64,000 nt of DNA, taken from NCBI RefSeq assembly GCF_003625475.1, contig NZ_RAIQ01000001.1, forward strand, positions 186,001 to 250,000, in the 5' to 3' direction. The stretch is from Butyrivibrio sp. X503 (lineage in GTDB: Bacteria > Bacillota > Clostridia > Lachnospirales > Lachnospiraceae). Of the stretch, positions 25,641 through 34,502 are shown one piece after another. Each line of letters begins with the position of its first letter. Position 1 is the first letter of the stretch. The notes under the pieces were generated by a model that saw only the letters and a program-made list of their open reading frames with translations, had not been told where the DNA came from and searched no databases. A program made the position numbers and the translations under genes.

Positions 25641-28600
25641 TTATTCTGCAGCCTCGCTCGAAAGCGGGCCGAATAATTTATTACACATATAATTTTTCTT
25701 GTGATATTCGGAAAGCAATTTATCAACCGTATCATAATCCTGCAATGTCTCACCGATCATAATGTCATTGATAAGACTGTATCTGCTTGATGCGGTCTGA
25801 TTCTTGACTATATCACTCTTTTGGATCGTACCGCTCTCTGTGAGAGCATCCTCACCGTCGGGCTTTTCTTCCGTAATGTAATACTGAAGCTGCTCTCCGA
25901 AGAAAAGAACAAACGCAGTAACATAAATACCGTCGTACATCTCCAGCATCGAAAGAGAATGATATTCGTTGTCCTCCTCTATCGCAAGTCTGTAATGTAC
26001 AGTGCAGTGAGTTCCCGGAGTGGTTCTGTACTCAAGCATCGTCTTATCTCCAAACGATGCCATATCGGGAATGATATCCGCATACTCCTGATAGAACGGG
26101 AAGTAAATTCCTTTTGTCGACAAATCCTTAATAAACTGCTCCGCAACATCAGGATTTACGCTCTCTTCGGAGCTCTTTTCCGCCGCATAATATCTGAGAT
26201 AAGCAAGCTTACATATATCCTGCAAAGGAGCATTCCTAAGCGCCAGCACTTCTATTCTGTCGAAAACATAGACATCCGTGATGTTTCCGTGCACAAAGCT
26301 GTCATAAGCGCTCTGAGCAAGAAATGCCATCTCAACCTCGGTATTGGCACCGTTTTGAACGTACGATCTGAATATATCCGTGCGCTCTCCAATGTAAGAT
26401 CCGCAGTAAAGCATCTGGATTATCATCTTCTCGCAAAGCGTATAAGTATCAATTCCAAAAGCCTCCGCAGCCTTCCAGATATCTCTCATTTCTTTGAGCG
26501 TACCCGTAAAGAATCTGACGAGGTAACTTAGAAGCTGCTCATCATACTTGCCGTTTACAAACGAGTAATGCGCAATCTCGACCGCGGCACTGTCCGTAGG
26601 ATAAACATCTCTGTCCAGAAGCCTTCCGCACATACGAAGAATAATCTTGGCATCAAGCCCGTAGCAGCCGTAAACAAGGATCCATTCGTACGCCTTCTCA
26701 TAAAGGCCCGCCATGATCATAAGCTCTATAAGCTCATTTCTCTCCTTGGCGCTCATATCGGTCGGATCAATATCTACAAGGTATTCCGTGAGCTGCCTTG
26801 TAAAGTCGTTCTCGTAATAAAATCTTATAAGATTATTTCGAATCTCATTTCTGCATGATTTTCGAACAAGCTCTGACTCCGCAAGATCTCTGTATCTTCC
26901 GACATTGTCCATGTCGATCGTGTAAGCGTTTTTACCAAGATCGCACAGGAAAAGATCAAGGTTTTCTTTTCCCTTCTGAATATAAGGAATGGCGTAACCC
27001 GCGATCTTACCGGGCAGCATCATCTTGGTGTTGGTATAAGTAATGCTCTTGGCATATCTGTTATCTTCGTGATCGATCAAAAGAACCGTATAATCGCTTC
27101 CGTACAGCGGCACATATGCGCGTCCGTTGGTAACGGGATATCTCATCTCTTTTTCGCACTTGTCGTAGACAACCAAAACTCCGCAAATCTTGGGATCTTC
27201 GATAGTTATCTCGCAGGTATAAAGAGCTGTCAGAACCTTGGACGCATTCGCCGCATCCACCATCTGCTTGGTTATAAGGTTCTTATACAAATACCCCAGA
27301 TCCTTACCGACCCTTCCCTTATCAAGCTGTGCCATAAGGAACTTCTCTATCTGCGATACATACACATCGTAGAGTTCGGGATAATCGTCCCTTCTCTCAT
27401 GTATATATCTGTAAAGGATTGCATTCTTATCGTATTCAAGGTCACTCTGATACGAGAAATACATAAGTACCATCTTATTGATGTCACACGGAAGAAGCCC
27501 GTTTTCATCGGTATAGATCGACATCATGTAATACTCATAAAGCCTTGTAATGCGAAGCTCTCTCTCGACGCCCTTTCTGTACCACTCAAACGTGTACTTG
27601 CCGGTTTCACCGCCTTTTATCAAAAGAGCTACGATAGCCTCAAGCACATCGTCTCCCTGCTTTATCTCATAGCAAGCCTTAAGTATTCTGAACAATCTCT
27701 TGTCAAAATTCCTTACTCTTGCAGACAAATAAACTATCTGATCTATCAGATTAAGGGTTATCATCTGTTTCTTGGCGCCGTATTCAAGGATGCGAAGCTC
27801 CTGTTCTTCAAGGCGCGTCAAAATAGAAGGCGAATTATTCAAAAGATTCATCGCCTCAAGATACAAAACAGGGCTCGTGCAGCCGTATGAAAACTGCTCG
27901 CCGAGCATCATCCATTTCCTTGAATCGCTCATCGCGGATTCCTCGGAAACATACTGAAGAAGCCATGCTATACGCCAGTTGTCCTTGTTCCTTCTGTATA
28001 TCCCCTCAAGCCTGTCGGATATGTCATTTACATAACTGTCCTCTTTGCTGCACAAGGAAGAAAGATACAGATAATAGCTGTAAAGTTCATCTCCCGGCGC
28101 TTCTTCAACTTCTCTTGCAAGCTGATCGAGTATCCATTTTCCCTCATTTACTCTGCCCGCGGTGATATAGTACTGCGCGGTATAGAGCCTGAACGCAAGG
28201 TCTTTTTCATCAACCGCGTTCATTTTGGCTATAACTTTACCTGTTTCCGAAATCCACGCCTTGGAAGATATCTTTTTACATCTAAAATTCTCGTATACCT
28301 TGATAAGCTGCACTATCAGTCTCTTTTTTTCCTGATAGTCGGCTGTAGGATGCTTGCCTGTCACATTGACCGATACCGTTATCGGAAGCTCGGTACTTGT
28401 AAATGCATTGTAAAAAACAATTTTTCCGAAATTATTACCTTCATGAAGCTTGTCGGTGCGTAGTCTGACCTTGATGTGGCAAGTACTTCCGGTAAAATCA
28501 TCCTCGGTTATCTCATATTTATCGAGCATAACAAACTCGCACTCGGGTCTTGCAAACAGCTTACTGTAGCCCCATCCGCTTCTGGTTATGAGGATACCGT

Positions 28601-29231
28601 TATCATGGAAGATTCCGGTAAAATCAATGATAAGCTCCTTCTGGTCCAAAAGAAACGCCATAGGCTGCTTTTTATTAATGGCGATAAGGAATTCTTCGAC
28701 GTTCTGTTCATTTCCGGGAGATGCGGACAAGCCTCTGTAAAGGCTCTCGTACTGATCCTCGCTCCCTCTTAAGACGGCGGCAAACTCTTTTGAATAAAAC
28801 AGATTAACCGCTTCTTCCCAATCCGTCTTGGCAAGATTGGCAAAATGAAAAAGATTCTTGATGTCACCAAGACTTGATACGATCTGCTCATGTCTTACGG
28901 TGACCACGAACGGAAGGACATACTCTCCCTGATTAGAAATAACGCGGAAATCGCCCTGAAGCACATCTCCGCCGGTAAGCCCGACAGCGTTGAATCTATA
29001 AGAAACTTCATAAGGTGAGCCGGAAAATTCTTTCGTAAGGACTTCCATCCTGATATCGGTTGCGCTGACAGTGCCCTCCACAAGCGTATTCTCAGGCCCA
29101 AAAATGGTAAAAGAGCCCTCGGTGATTTCACCCGGACTCATCGAAAGTTCTATGCGAGGAGTTGAGAAATCCAGGCTCTTTTCTTCATATTCAAATTTTC
29201 CCTGAAGTAGTCTGTCTACTATTTCTCTCAC
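25641..29231 (-). CDS. Giant beta-sandwich and helical-repeat protein (DUF5717-like)
   Basis: 1196 residues with GTG start (29229-29231) behind GGGGTG. No signal peptide or TM, so cytoplasmic. Residues about 20-115 look like an Ig-like beta-sandwich (IELSMSPGEITEGSFTIFG, QGDFRVISNQGEYVLPFVVT). A second such domain is near 205-300 (CHIKVRLRTDKLHEGNNFGK). From about 300 to 650 there are irregular TPR-like helices (RLYTAQYYITAGRVNEGKWI). About 680-770 is beta-rich again, then another helical stretch, and a conserved-looking end (MIGETLQDYDTVDKLLSEY). I believe this is DUF5717, known only as uncharacterised Lachnospiraceae proteins. First gene of the cluster; probably a scaffold. Confidence 0.7.
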   Translation of the reverse strand: MREIVDRLLQGKFEYEEKSLDFSTPRIELSMSPGEITEGSFTIFGPENTLVEGTVSATDIRMEVLTKEFSGSPYEVSYRFNAVGLTGGDVLQGDFRVISNQGEYVLPFVVTVRHEQIVSSLGDIKNLFHFANLAKTDWEEAVNLFYSKEFAAVLRGSEDQYESLYRGLSASPGNEQNVEEFLIAINKKQPMAFLLDQKELIIDFTGIFHDNGILITRSGWGYSKLFARPECEFVMLDKYEITEDDFTGSTCHIKVRLRTDKLHEGNNFGKIVFYNAFTSTELPITVSVNVTGKHPTADYQEKKRLIVQLIKVYENFRCKKISSKAWISETGKVIAKMNAVDEKDLAFRLYTAQYYITAGRVNEGKWILDQLAREVEEAPGDELYSYYLYLSSLCSKEDSYVNDISDRLEGIYRRNKDNWRIAWLLQYVSEESAMSDSRKWMMLGEQFSYGCTSPVLYLEAMNLLNNSPSILTRLEEQELRILEYGAKKQMITLNLIDQIVYLSARVRNFDKRLFRILKACYEIKQGDDVLEAIVALLIKGGETGKYTFEWYRKGVERELRITRLYEYYMMSIYTDENGLLPCDINKMVLMYFSYQSDLEYDKNAILYRYIHERRDDYPELYDVYVSQIEKFLMAQLDKGRVGKDLGYLYKNLITKQMVDAANASKVLTALYTCEITIEDPKICGVLVVYDKCEKEMRYPVTNGRAYVPLYGSDYTVLLIDHEDNRYAKSITYTNTKMMLPGKIAGYAIPYIQKGKENLDLFLCDLGKNAYTIDMDNVGRYRDLAESELVRKSCRNEIRNNLIRFYYENDFTRQLTEYLVDIDPTDMSAKERNELIELMIMAGLYEKAYEWILVYGCYGLDAKIILRMCGRLLDRDVYPTDSAAVEIAHYSFVNGKYDEQLLSYLVRFFTGTLKEMRDIWKAAEAFGIDTYTLCEKMIIQMLYCGSYIGERTDIFRSYVQNGANTEVEMAFLAQSAYDSFVHGNITDVYVFDRIEVLALRNAPLQDICKLAYLRYYAAEKSSEESVNPDVAEQFIKDLSTKGIYFPFYQEYADIIPDMASFGDKTMLEYRTTPGTHCTVHYRLAIEEDNEYHSLSMLEMYDGIYVTAFVLFFGEQLQYYITEEKPDGEDALTESGTIQKSDIVKNQTASSRYSLINDIMIGETLQDYDTVDKLLSEYHKKNYMCNKLFGPLSSEAAE

Positions 29232-29265
29232 AATTCACCCCAAAAAATCATAATATATCTACAAT

Positions 29266-29274
29266 AGTATACCA
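29266..29274 (-). promoter_or_regulatory. Extended -10 promoter of the DUF5717/DUF5716 cluster
   Basis: Minus strand TGGTATACT, an extended -10 (TGnTATACT), 34 bp before the GTG start. The same element occurs at 46641-46649. Confidence 0.5.
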
Positions 29275-29365
29275 TAAATTACGGCATGATACAGCTTTGT
29301 TAACAATATCTTGTGGTAATTAATAAAAAAAATGATATTCAACCCCAATGTTTGGAATATAACGC

Positions 29366-29397
29366 CACAGGGACCACCCATAAAGGGCAGTCCCTGT
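29366..29397. repeat. Long inverted repeat between operons
   Basis: CACAGGGAC (29366-29374) pairs with GTCCCTGTG (29389-29397), with an inner CCC/GGG stem and a 5-nt loop. No T-run follows on either strand. It may end the MacB-type operon or be a small dispersed element. The gap 29275-29365 holds nothing else I can see. Confidence 0.5.
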
Positions 29398-29444
29398 GCA
29401 CACACATGTATTTGAAACAATTATTTGGAAGGAAAACTAATTTA

Positions 29445-30656
29445 TTACTCGGCTCTTAGAGCCTCGATGGGATCGAGCTTGGCAGCTCTCTTTGCAGGAT
29501 ATATTCCGAAGAACAATCCGATTCCCGTTGATATAAACACAACAACGATCACCAATACCGGATTAACAGTATATGGGAAGTCTACCATTGCACATGCTAT
29601 TCTCGCTAAAGTAAGTCCCAATATAATACCTATTATTCCACCAAGAAAAGTAAGTATAGCCGCTTCCGCAAGGAACTGCGTAAGGATCGAAGAAGTCCTT
29701 GCTCCGAGAGATTTTCTGATACCGATCTCTCTTGTTCTCTCGGTAACCGATACGGTCATGATGTTCATAACACCTATACCGCCGACCAAAAGAGATATTG
29801 AAGCGATCAAAGCAACTACTGCGGTTACGACATTAAGAATCGTATCGCTTGTTGAATCCATTCCGGATGATGCATCAACCTTTACCGCACTTTCGCCTCT
29901 TATTCCAAGCACGTTTTCAACAACGCTCTTCATCTTGGCAGCGGCTTCATCCTTGTTGTCCTTGTGCATATATGCAGTCACTTTGGTAAACATGGTATTT
30001 ACATCTTTGTTATAAGCAAGCGCCACCGTTGTATATGGAACATCGCCCTGCAAAGAAGGATCTTCTCCCTCTGCATAAGACTCATCCATTGATGTGTTTT
30101 CTCTTATACCTACAACCGTGAAATCCTTGGTAATATCACCGTTGGTAATCTCTATCGTCTCACCTACCGCATTTTCATATCCGAATAGTTTCATTGCAGA
30201 AATTTGTGATATAACACAGACATAATTGGCTGCATTTACATCATCACGCGTGAAATACCTTCCGTACAGAATCTTGTTCTGTCCATTCTCGGAAAGTGCA
30301 TCACTTCCACCGGAAAAAGAAAGATTGTAAGATTTCTTTGTTCCTTTACCGTTTCCGTATAAGGAAACCGACGGACTAAGTCCGTAAATGCAACTCATAT
30401 TGCGCTCTATAGCTTCCATATTTTCCGGAGTAAAGCACTTATCCGTTTTTGCTACATCAAGTGAGACATTTATCGTAGCAACATCAAGCGCAGACATTTC
30501 TCCGGTAACCGCAGCCCTAAGTCCGTCACCAATCACGAGGACTGCAAGCACGGCAGCTATTCCTATTATGATTCCAAGCATGGTCAAAAGAGATCTACCC
30601 TTATTGTTTCGTATACTTGAAATCGCACTTTTTAAATATTCTCTTATTACTCCCAT
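29445..30656 (-). CDS. MacB/FtsX-type ABC permease (second copy)
   Basis: 403 residues. MacB layout: a cytoplasmic N-terminus and TM1 (about 20-42, SLLTMLGIIIGIAAVLAVLVIG), an extracytoplasmic MacB_PCD domain (about 45-270), and three C-terminal TMs in an FtsX domain with GGIGVMNIMTVSVTERTREIGIRKSLG, i.e. GGIGVMNIMTVSVTERT then REIGIRKSLG. Ends in FGIYPAKRAAKLDPIEALRAE. A paralogue of the permease just upstream (3 bp gap); the pair probably forms a heterodimer with the ATPase at 33512. Exported substrate unknown, perhaps a peptide or lipid-linked compound. Last gene of its operon. Confidence 0.92.
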   Translation of the reverse strand: MGVIREYLKSAISSIRNNKGRSLLTMLGIIIGIAAVLAVLVIGDGLRAAVTGEMSALDVATINVSLDVAKTDKCFTPENMEAIERNMSCIYGLSPSVSLYGNGKGTKKSYNLSFSGGSDALSENGQNKILYGRYFTRDDVNAANYVCVISQISAMKLFGYENAVGETIEITNGDITKDFTVVGIRENTSMDESYAEGEDPSLQGDVPYTTVALAYNKDVNTMFTKVTAYMHKDNKDEAAAKMKSVVENVLGIRGESAVKVDASSGMDSTSDTILNVVTAVVALIASISLLVGGIGVMNIMTVSVTERTREIGIRKSLGARTSSILTQFLAEAAILTFLGGIIGIILGLTLARIACAMVDFPYTVNPVLVIVVVFISTGIGLFFGIYPAKRAAKLDPIEALRAE

Positions 30657-30659
30657 ACT

Positions 30660-31874
30660 TTATACTCTCAATGCATCTATAGGTTTCATTTTGGCCGCTT
30701 TTCTTGCAGGATAGATTCCAAAACCCAGACCGATTCCGACCGAAATAAATGTTGCTCCCAAAACCGAACCGGGAGTTATTATCAGATTAAAATGCAATAA
30801 CGAACACACTATATACGACAATCCTATTCCGACAATAATACCTATAACACCGCCGGAAAGAGTTAAAACCGCAGCCTCAGACAAAAACTGTGCCGTTATA
30901 GCTCCGGTTCTTGCTCCGATTGACTTTCGAATTCCTATTTCTCTTGTTCTCTCTGTTACCGATACCAACATGATATTCATGATTCCGATTCCGCCAACTA
31001 CAAGCGATATAACCGCTACCCATATCAAAAATGTTGACGCACCGCCAAGGACCGTATTGATCTCTTCAGACATATCCGCCATACTGTATGACCAAAGAGC
31101 GTTGGCTCCACGCAGTCCATGTGCATTCTCAAGTACCTTCGCGCATTCTTTTACTTTCTTTTGAAGAACATCCTGATCCGCAAAGATCAGGAACATGTTC
31201 AGTTTATCGATATCGTATCCGAAATCCGAAGCAAATGCTGTATACGGAGTCTCTATTGTGGCATAATAATCCATATCTCCGGCAAATGTATTTATCATTT
31301 CGCTGTTTATATCTTCTCGGAGACCTATAACAGTATATTCCGCAGTTTTACCTGCTATAGTAATTTCAACCACATTGCCGAGGCATTCCTCGGTACCAAA
31401 TAAGTGTTTTGCATCATTCTTCATCATGATGCACACTTTCTGTCCCGTTTCCACCATCTGCCTTGTAAAATACTGTCCCTTGTAAACCTTGCTGCTGACA
31501 GCAAGCTCTACAGCTTCCGTTCCCCCGATCACATCGGCCTGATATGTTCCTCTTGGCCCCTTTGCTCTTGCAGTCGTTTCGTCAAAGTAAGGAGATACAC
31601 CCTTAAGATCCGATACGGATTCTTCAAGAAGTCTGATATCATCAGGGGTAAAAAGCTCGGTGGTCTTACTTGAATCGATAACAACATAACCGTAGTTACC
31701 GACAATTCCGTTGATCTCACCGTTTACATAATCAGTCATACCTTTTCCGAGCGAAACAACCGTGATAACGGCCGCAATACCGATAATAATACCGAGCATC
31801 GTCATAAAGGTTCTGTAACCGTTATGCTTCATCTGATTTATTGCACTTTTTAAATATTCTTTGACAGTTCCCAT
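30660..31874 (-). CDS. MacB/FtsX-type ABC permease (first copy)
   Basis: 404 residues. I start at ATG 31872-31874 because MGTVKEYLKSAINQM aligns from its first residue with MGVIREYLKSAISSI of the neighbour; a GTG two codons upstream overlaps the adaptor stop. One N-terminal TM, a MacB_PCD-type extracytoplasmic domain and three C-terminal TMs, with GGIGIMNIMLVSVTERTREI and the end YPARKAAKMKPIDALRV. Works with the ATPase, adaptor and second permease as an efflux or sensing complex. The pair has clearly diverged after duplication, mostly in the extracytoplasmic part. Confidence 0.92.
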   Translation of the reverse strand: MGTVKEYLKSAINQMKHNGYRTFMTMLGIIIGIAAVITVVSLGKGMTDYVNGEINGIVGNYGYVVIDSSKTTELFTPDDIRLLEESVSDLKGVSPYFDETTARAKGPRGTYQADVIGGTEAVELAVSSKVYKGQYFTRQMVETGQKVCIMMKNDAKHLFGTEECLGNVVEITIAGKTAEYTVIGLREDINSEMINTFAGDMDYYATIETPYTAFASDFGYDIDKLNMFLIFADQDVLQKKVKECAKVLENAHGLRGANALWSYSMADMSEEINTVLGGASTFLIWVAVISLVVGGIGIMNIMLVSVTERTREIGIRKSIGARTGAITAQFLSEAAVLTLSGGVIGIIVGIGLSYIVCSLLHFNLIITPGSVLGATFISVGIGLGFGIYPARKAAKMKPIDALRV

Positions 31875-31876
31875 TA

Positions 31877-33490
31877 TCACATTTCCATAGCTACAACCGG
31901 CATTCCGTCAGTGAGCGTTTCAAGATTTGTTGTAATTACTTTGTCGTTCACAGAAAGGCCTTCAACAATCTGAGCCTCTGTGCTTGTAGAAATACCGATC
32001 TTAACATTTTTTCTTGTAGCAACGCCGTTCTCAAGTACATATACATAGTCGCCATCGGCATCGGTAAGCACATACTCGTAAGGAAGAACTATAGTGTTCT
32101 CTGCCTTTTCGGCATGAATCTTATTGCTTGCTTCCACGCCGAGGATAATGTCCTTATCGGGATTAGTAACCTTAATTGTTGTATCTACAACCGCTACGCC
32201 GTTGTCATTCTTAGTAGCTGAGCCTGAGATCTGTGTGATCTCTCCGTTATAAGCCTTGCCGTTTATTGTAATATCAACCTTCTGTCCGACAGAAATCTTG
32301 GGAAGGTCTGACTTTGATACCTTCACATCAACCTGCACATCATCAAGATTTGCAAGTGTGATCATCTTTGTTCCGGGTGCAACTGTTGCGCCTTCAACTA
32401 CCTCTACCTCTGTTACAACGCCGTTGAAATCAGCCTTAACGCCATCCTTTGCTTCCTGGATCTTTGCAATCGTATCTTCCTGTGTGAGCTGTGTTGACTC
32501 CATGGAAGCCTTGGTAGCTGTAGCTGTTCCGCCGTTTACCTGAGCGGCCTTGGCACTTGAAAGATGAGCCTGCTCCTCAGCAAGAGTTGTCTTTTGTTTC
32601 TGCCATCCCTGAATCTCGGGATCATTTTTAAGAGCATCCTGTACTTCAATAATGGACTCCTGAAGTGCAAGTGACATCTGCTTGTTGCCCTCCGAAACAT
32701 CACTGTCGTTGTCGTCATTTTCTCTTCTTGTGATGTATTCGTCATTACCGTCAAGGTAAGTCTCAGCCGTTCCGTCGGCAATACCGTTCTGGTTTACATC
32801 AAGCATAGTCTTATTAAGATCAGAAAGAGTCTGATTCATTCTGTTTGTCTTTTCCTGAATCTTGTCATCAAGAGCGTCCATCTCTGCCGTGATGGCATCA
32901 AGTCTCTCGTTGATCTGCTGAGAATTCATACCCTGAGCATAATCTCTGTCGGCGGCTGCCGGGCCTGCGTAAAGCGCACTGTAATTACCCTTGGCCTGCT
33001 TGATCGCAAGCTGAGCATTCTTTTCCGCAAGATCAAGCTGTGCCGCATCATATGTGTAAAGCACATCTCCGGATGTAACCTTGTCTCCGATCTTTACATT
33101 GAGCTGATCGACAGGTGCGTTTACATCCGCAAAGTAGCTCTTGGAATCAGCACTTTCAACCGTTCCGGAAACAGAAAGAATATTCTCAATCGTTCCGTTT
33201 GCCACGTCAACTGTCTCTACAGGCAAACCTGCACTCTTGCCTGCAAGGAAAGCTCTGCCGATGAAAAAGACAAGAAGAAGAGCCACTATGCCGAGTACTA
33301 TCCATTTTTTCTTTAATTTTTTCTTGGGCTTCTTTACTTCTGCTACCTCAAAATCATCGTCTTCATCATAGATCTCAACGGAATTGCCCGTTGTCTCTTT
33401 GATCTCATTCTTGTTTTCAACGACGGGAGTAGTTTCTTTTTCTTCCTCTTTTAACTCCACGTCTTTCTTTAAGTCCTTGTTTTCTGCCAT
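31877..33490 (-). CDS. HlyD/MacA-like efflux adaptor
   Basis: 537 residues from ATG 33488-33490. A charged cytoplasmic N-terminus of about 65 residues rich in Glu and Lys, one TM at about 64-84 (WIVLGIVALLLVFFIG), then the adaptor: lipoyl half-domain (KIGDKVTSGDVLYTYDAAQL), a helical hairpin (INERLDAITAEMDALDDKI), the second lipoyl half (VVEGATVAPGTKMITLA), beta-barrel (GQKVDITINGKAYNGEI) and a membrane-proximal domain. The hairpin contains an Asp/Asn-rich loop near residues 228-262, DVNQNGIADGTAE, resembling a calcium-binding loop. In Gram-positives such adaptors link MacB-type permeases to the cell wall. Gap of 21 bp after the ATPase gene. Confidence 0.9.
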   Translation of the reverse strand: MAENKDLKKDVELKEEEKETTPVVENKNEIKETTGNSVEIYDEDDDFEVAEVKKPKKKLKKKWIVLGIVALLLVFFIGRAFLAGKSAGLPVETVDVANGTIENILSVSGTVESADSKSYFADVNAPVDQLNVKIGDKVTSGDVLYTYDAAQLDLAEKNAQLAIKQAKGNYSALYAGPAAADRDYAQGMNSQQINERLDAITAEMDALDDKIQEKTNRMNQTLSDLNKTMLDVNQNGIADGTAETYLDGNDEYITRRENDDNDSDVSEGNKQMSLALQESIIEVQDALKNDPEIQGWQKQKTTLAEEQAHLSSAKAAQVNGGTATATKASMESTQLTQEDTIAKIQEAKDGVKADFNGVVTEVEVVEGATVAPGTKMITLANLDDVQVDVKVSKSDLPKISVGQKVDITINGKAYNGEITQISGSATKNDNGVAVVDTTIKVTNPDKDIILGVEASNKIHAEKAENTIVLPYEYVLTDADGDYVYVLENGVATRKNVKIGISTSTEAQIVEGLSVNDKVITTNLETLTDGMPVVAMEM

Positions 33491-33511
33491 TTCGTTTTCC
33501 ACTCCCTTAAA

Positions 33512-34213
33512 TCAATCTTCTTTGTAATCCGGATTTATAATGTCACTCTTTATCATTCCGTCAGAGATAGTAATAATTCGTTTTGCCTGCTGGGCGATAC
33601 CGGGATCATGTGTGATGATGATGACCGTTCTGCCCTCAGAGTAAAGTCTCTTGATGATCTTCATGATCTCTTTACTCGATGCCGAGTCCAGGTTACCCGT
33701 AGGCTCATCCGCAAGCAGTATCGGAGGTGCCTGCGCGATCGCTCTTGCTATCGCAACTCTCTGCTGCTGTCCACCTGACATTTCGTTAGGTTTGTGAGTC
33801 TTTCTCTTTTCTAGACCTACGCTGTTAAGCGCTGCGTTTGCAAGTCTGTCTCTCTCTTTCTTGCCGACCCCTCTGTAAATAAGAGGAAGCTCAACGTTTT
33901 CAAGAGCCGTAAGAGACTGTATCAGGTTGAATCCCTGGAAGATGAATCCGATCTCTTTGTTTCTGATATCCGATTGTTCATCGTCAGTCATATGTGATAC
34001 ATCCTGTCCGTGGAGATAATATTTTCCGCTTGTCGGAGTGTCCAGACATCCAAGCATGTTCATAAGTGTTGACTTACCCGAACCGGACTGACCGATGATG
34101 GCTACGAATTCTCTCTCACCTATTGTAAGGCTGACATGATTCAGCGCCCTAACCTCATTCTCTCCCGGATTGTATATCTTGCTTACATCCTTTATTACTA
34201 CAAGTTTTTTCAT
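33512..34213 (-). CDS. MacB/LolD-type ABC transporter ATPase
   Basis: 233 residues. Walker A GQSGSGKST, Q-loop GFIFQGFNLIQ, signature MSGGQQQRVAIARAI, Walker B ILLADEPTGNLDS and switch His VIIITHD: all intact. Energises the two permeases downstream. First gene of a four-gene operon with its own promoter at 34279-34307 and an AGAGGAAA-type ribosome site. Confidence 0.95.
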   Translation of the reverse strand: MKKLVVIKDVSKIYNPGENEVRALNHVSLTIGEREFVAIIGQSGSGKSTLMNMLGCLDTPTSGKYYLHGQDVSHMTDDEQSDIRNKEIGFIFQGFNLIQSLTALENVELPLIYRGVGKKERDRLANAALNSVGLEKRKTHKPNEMSGGQQQRVAIARAIAQAPPILLADEPTGNLDSASSKEIMKIIKRLYSEGRTVIIITHDPGIAQQAKRIITISDGMIKSDIINPDYKED

Positions 34214-34242
34214 TTTATCAGTTTCCTCTATTACATTGTTAC

Positions 34243-34264
34243 ACGTAGTACGTTTGTTGTACTA
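34243..34264. promoter_or_regulatory. Palindromes in the leader of the MacB-type operon
   Basis: ACGTAGTACGT (34243-34253) is a near-perfect palindrome. Its inner TAGTAC (34246-34251) also pairs with GTACTA (34259-34264), a perfect inverted repeat with 7 bp between. They lie between promoter and start codon and share the GTAGTA half-site with the element at 34273-34288. Confidence 0.45.
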
Positions 34265-34272
34265 TGCTCGTC

Positions 34273-34288
34273 GTAGTAACTTTACTAC
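34273..34288. promoter_or_regulatory. Operator-like palindrome over the -10 of the MacB-type operon
   Basis: GTAGTAA-CT-TTACTAC, a perfect 7-bp inverted repeat that covers the -10 at 34279-34284. A bound protein would block the polymerase. No regulator gene is adjacent in this operon. Confidence 0.55.
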
Positions 34289-34307
34289 TCTTATTTTCTT
34301 CTGTCAA
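34279..34307 (-). promoter_or_regulatory. Promoter of the MacB-type operon
   Basis: Minus strand perfect -35 TTGACA (34307-34302), 17-bp spacer, weak -10 TAAAGT (34284-34279). About 65 bp before the ATPase start. The gap 34308-34455 holds no gene. Confidence 0.7.
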
Positions 34308-34455
34308 TACTTTGATTCTAAAAAATGTAAAAAGTTTAACGCAGTTTTATTTCACTGTATATATAGTAACAAATACGTCTCGGAGTTTCCTGTTCTTTAT
34401 CTTACATATTGAGATACTAAGCTTACATTTTTGTAAGGTTATAAGAACTCTTTAC

Positions 34456-34488
34456 AAAAAGAGCGCCCGTACTGCTACGAAACGCTCT
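34456..34488 (-). terminator. Terminator of the GntR/ABC/CPBP operon
   Basis: Minus strand AGAGCG pairs with CGCTCT and, inside, CGTA pairs with TACG; a run of T follows. 14 bp after the last CPBP gene. Confidence 0.7.
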
Positions 34489-34502
34489 GTTATGTTTATG
34501 TT

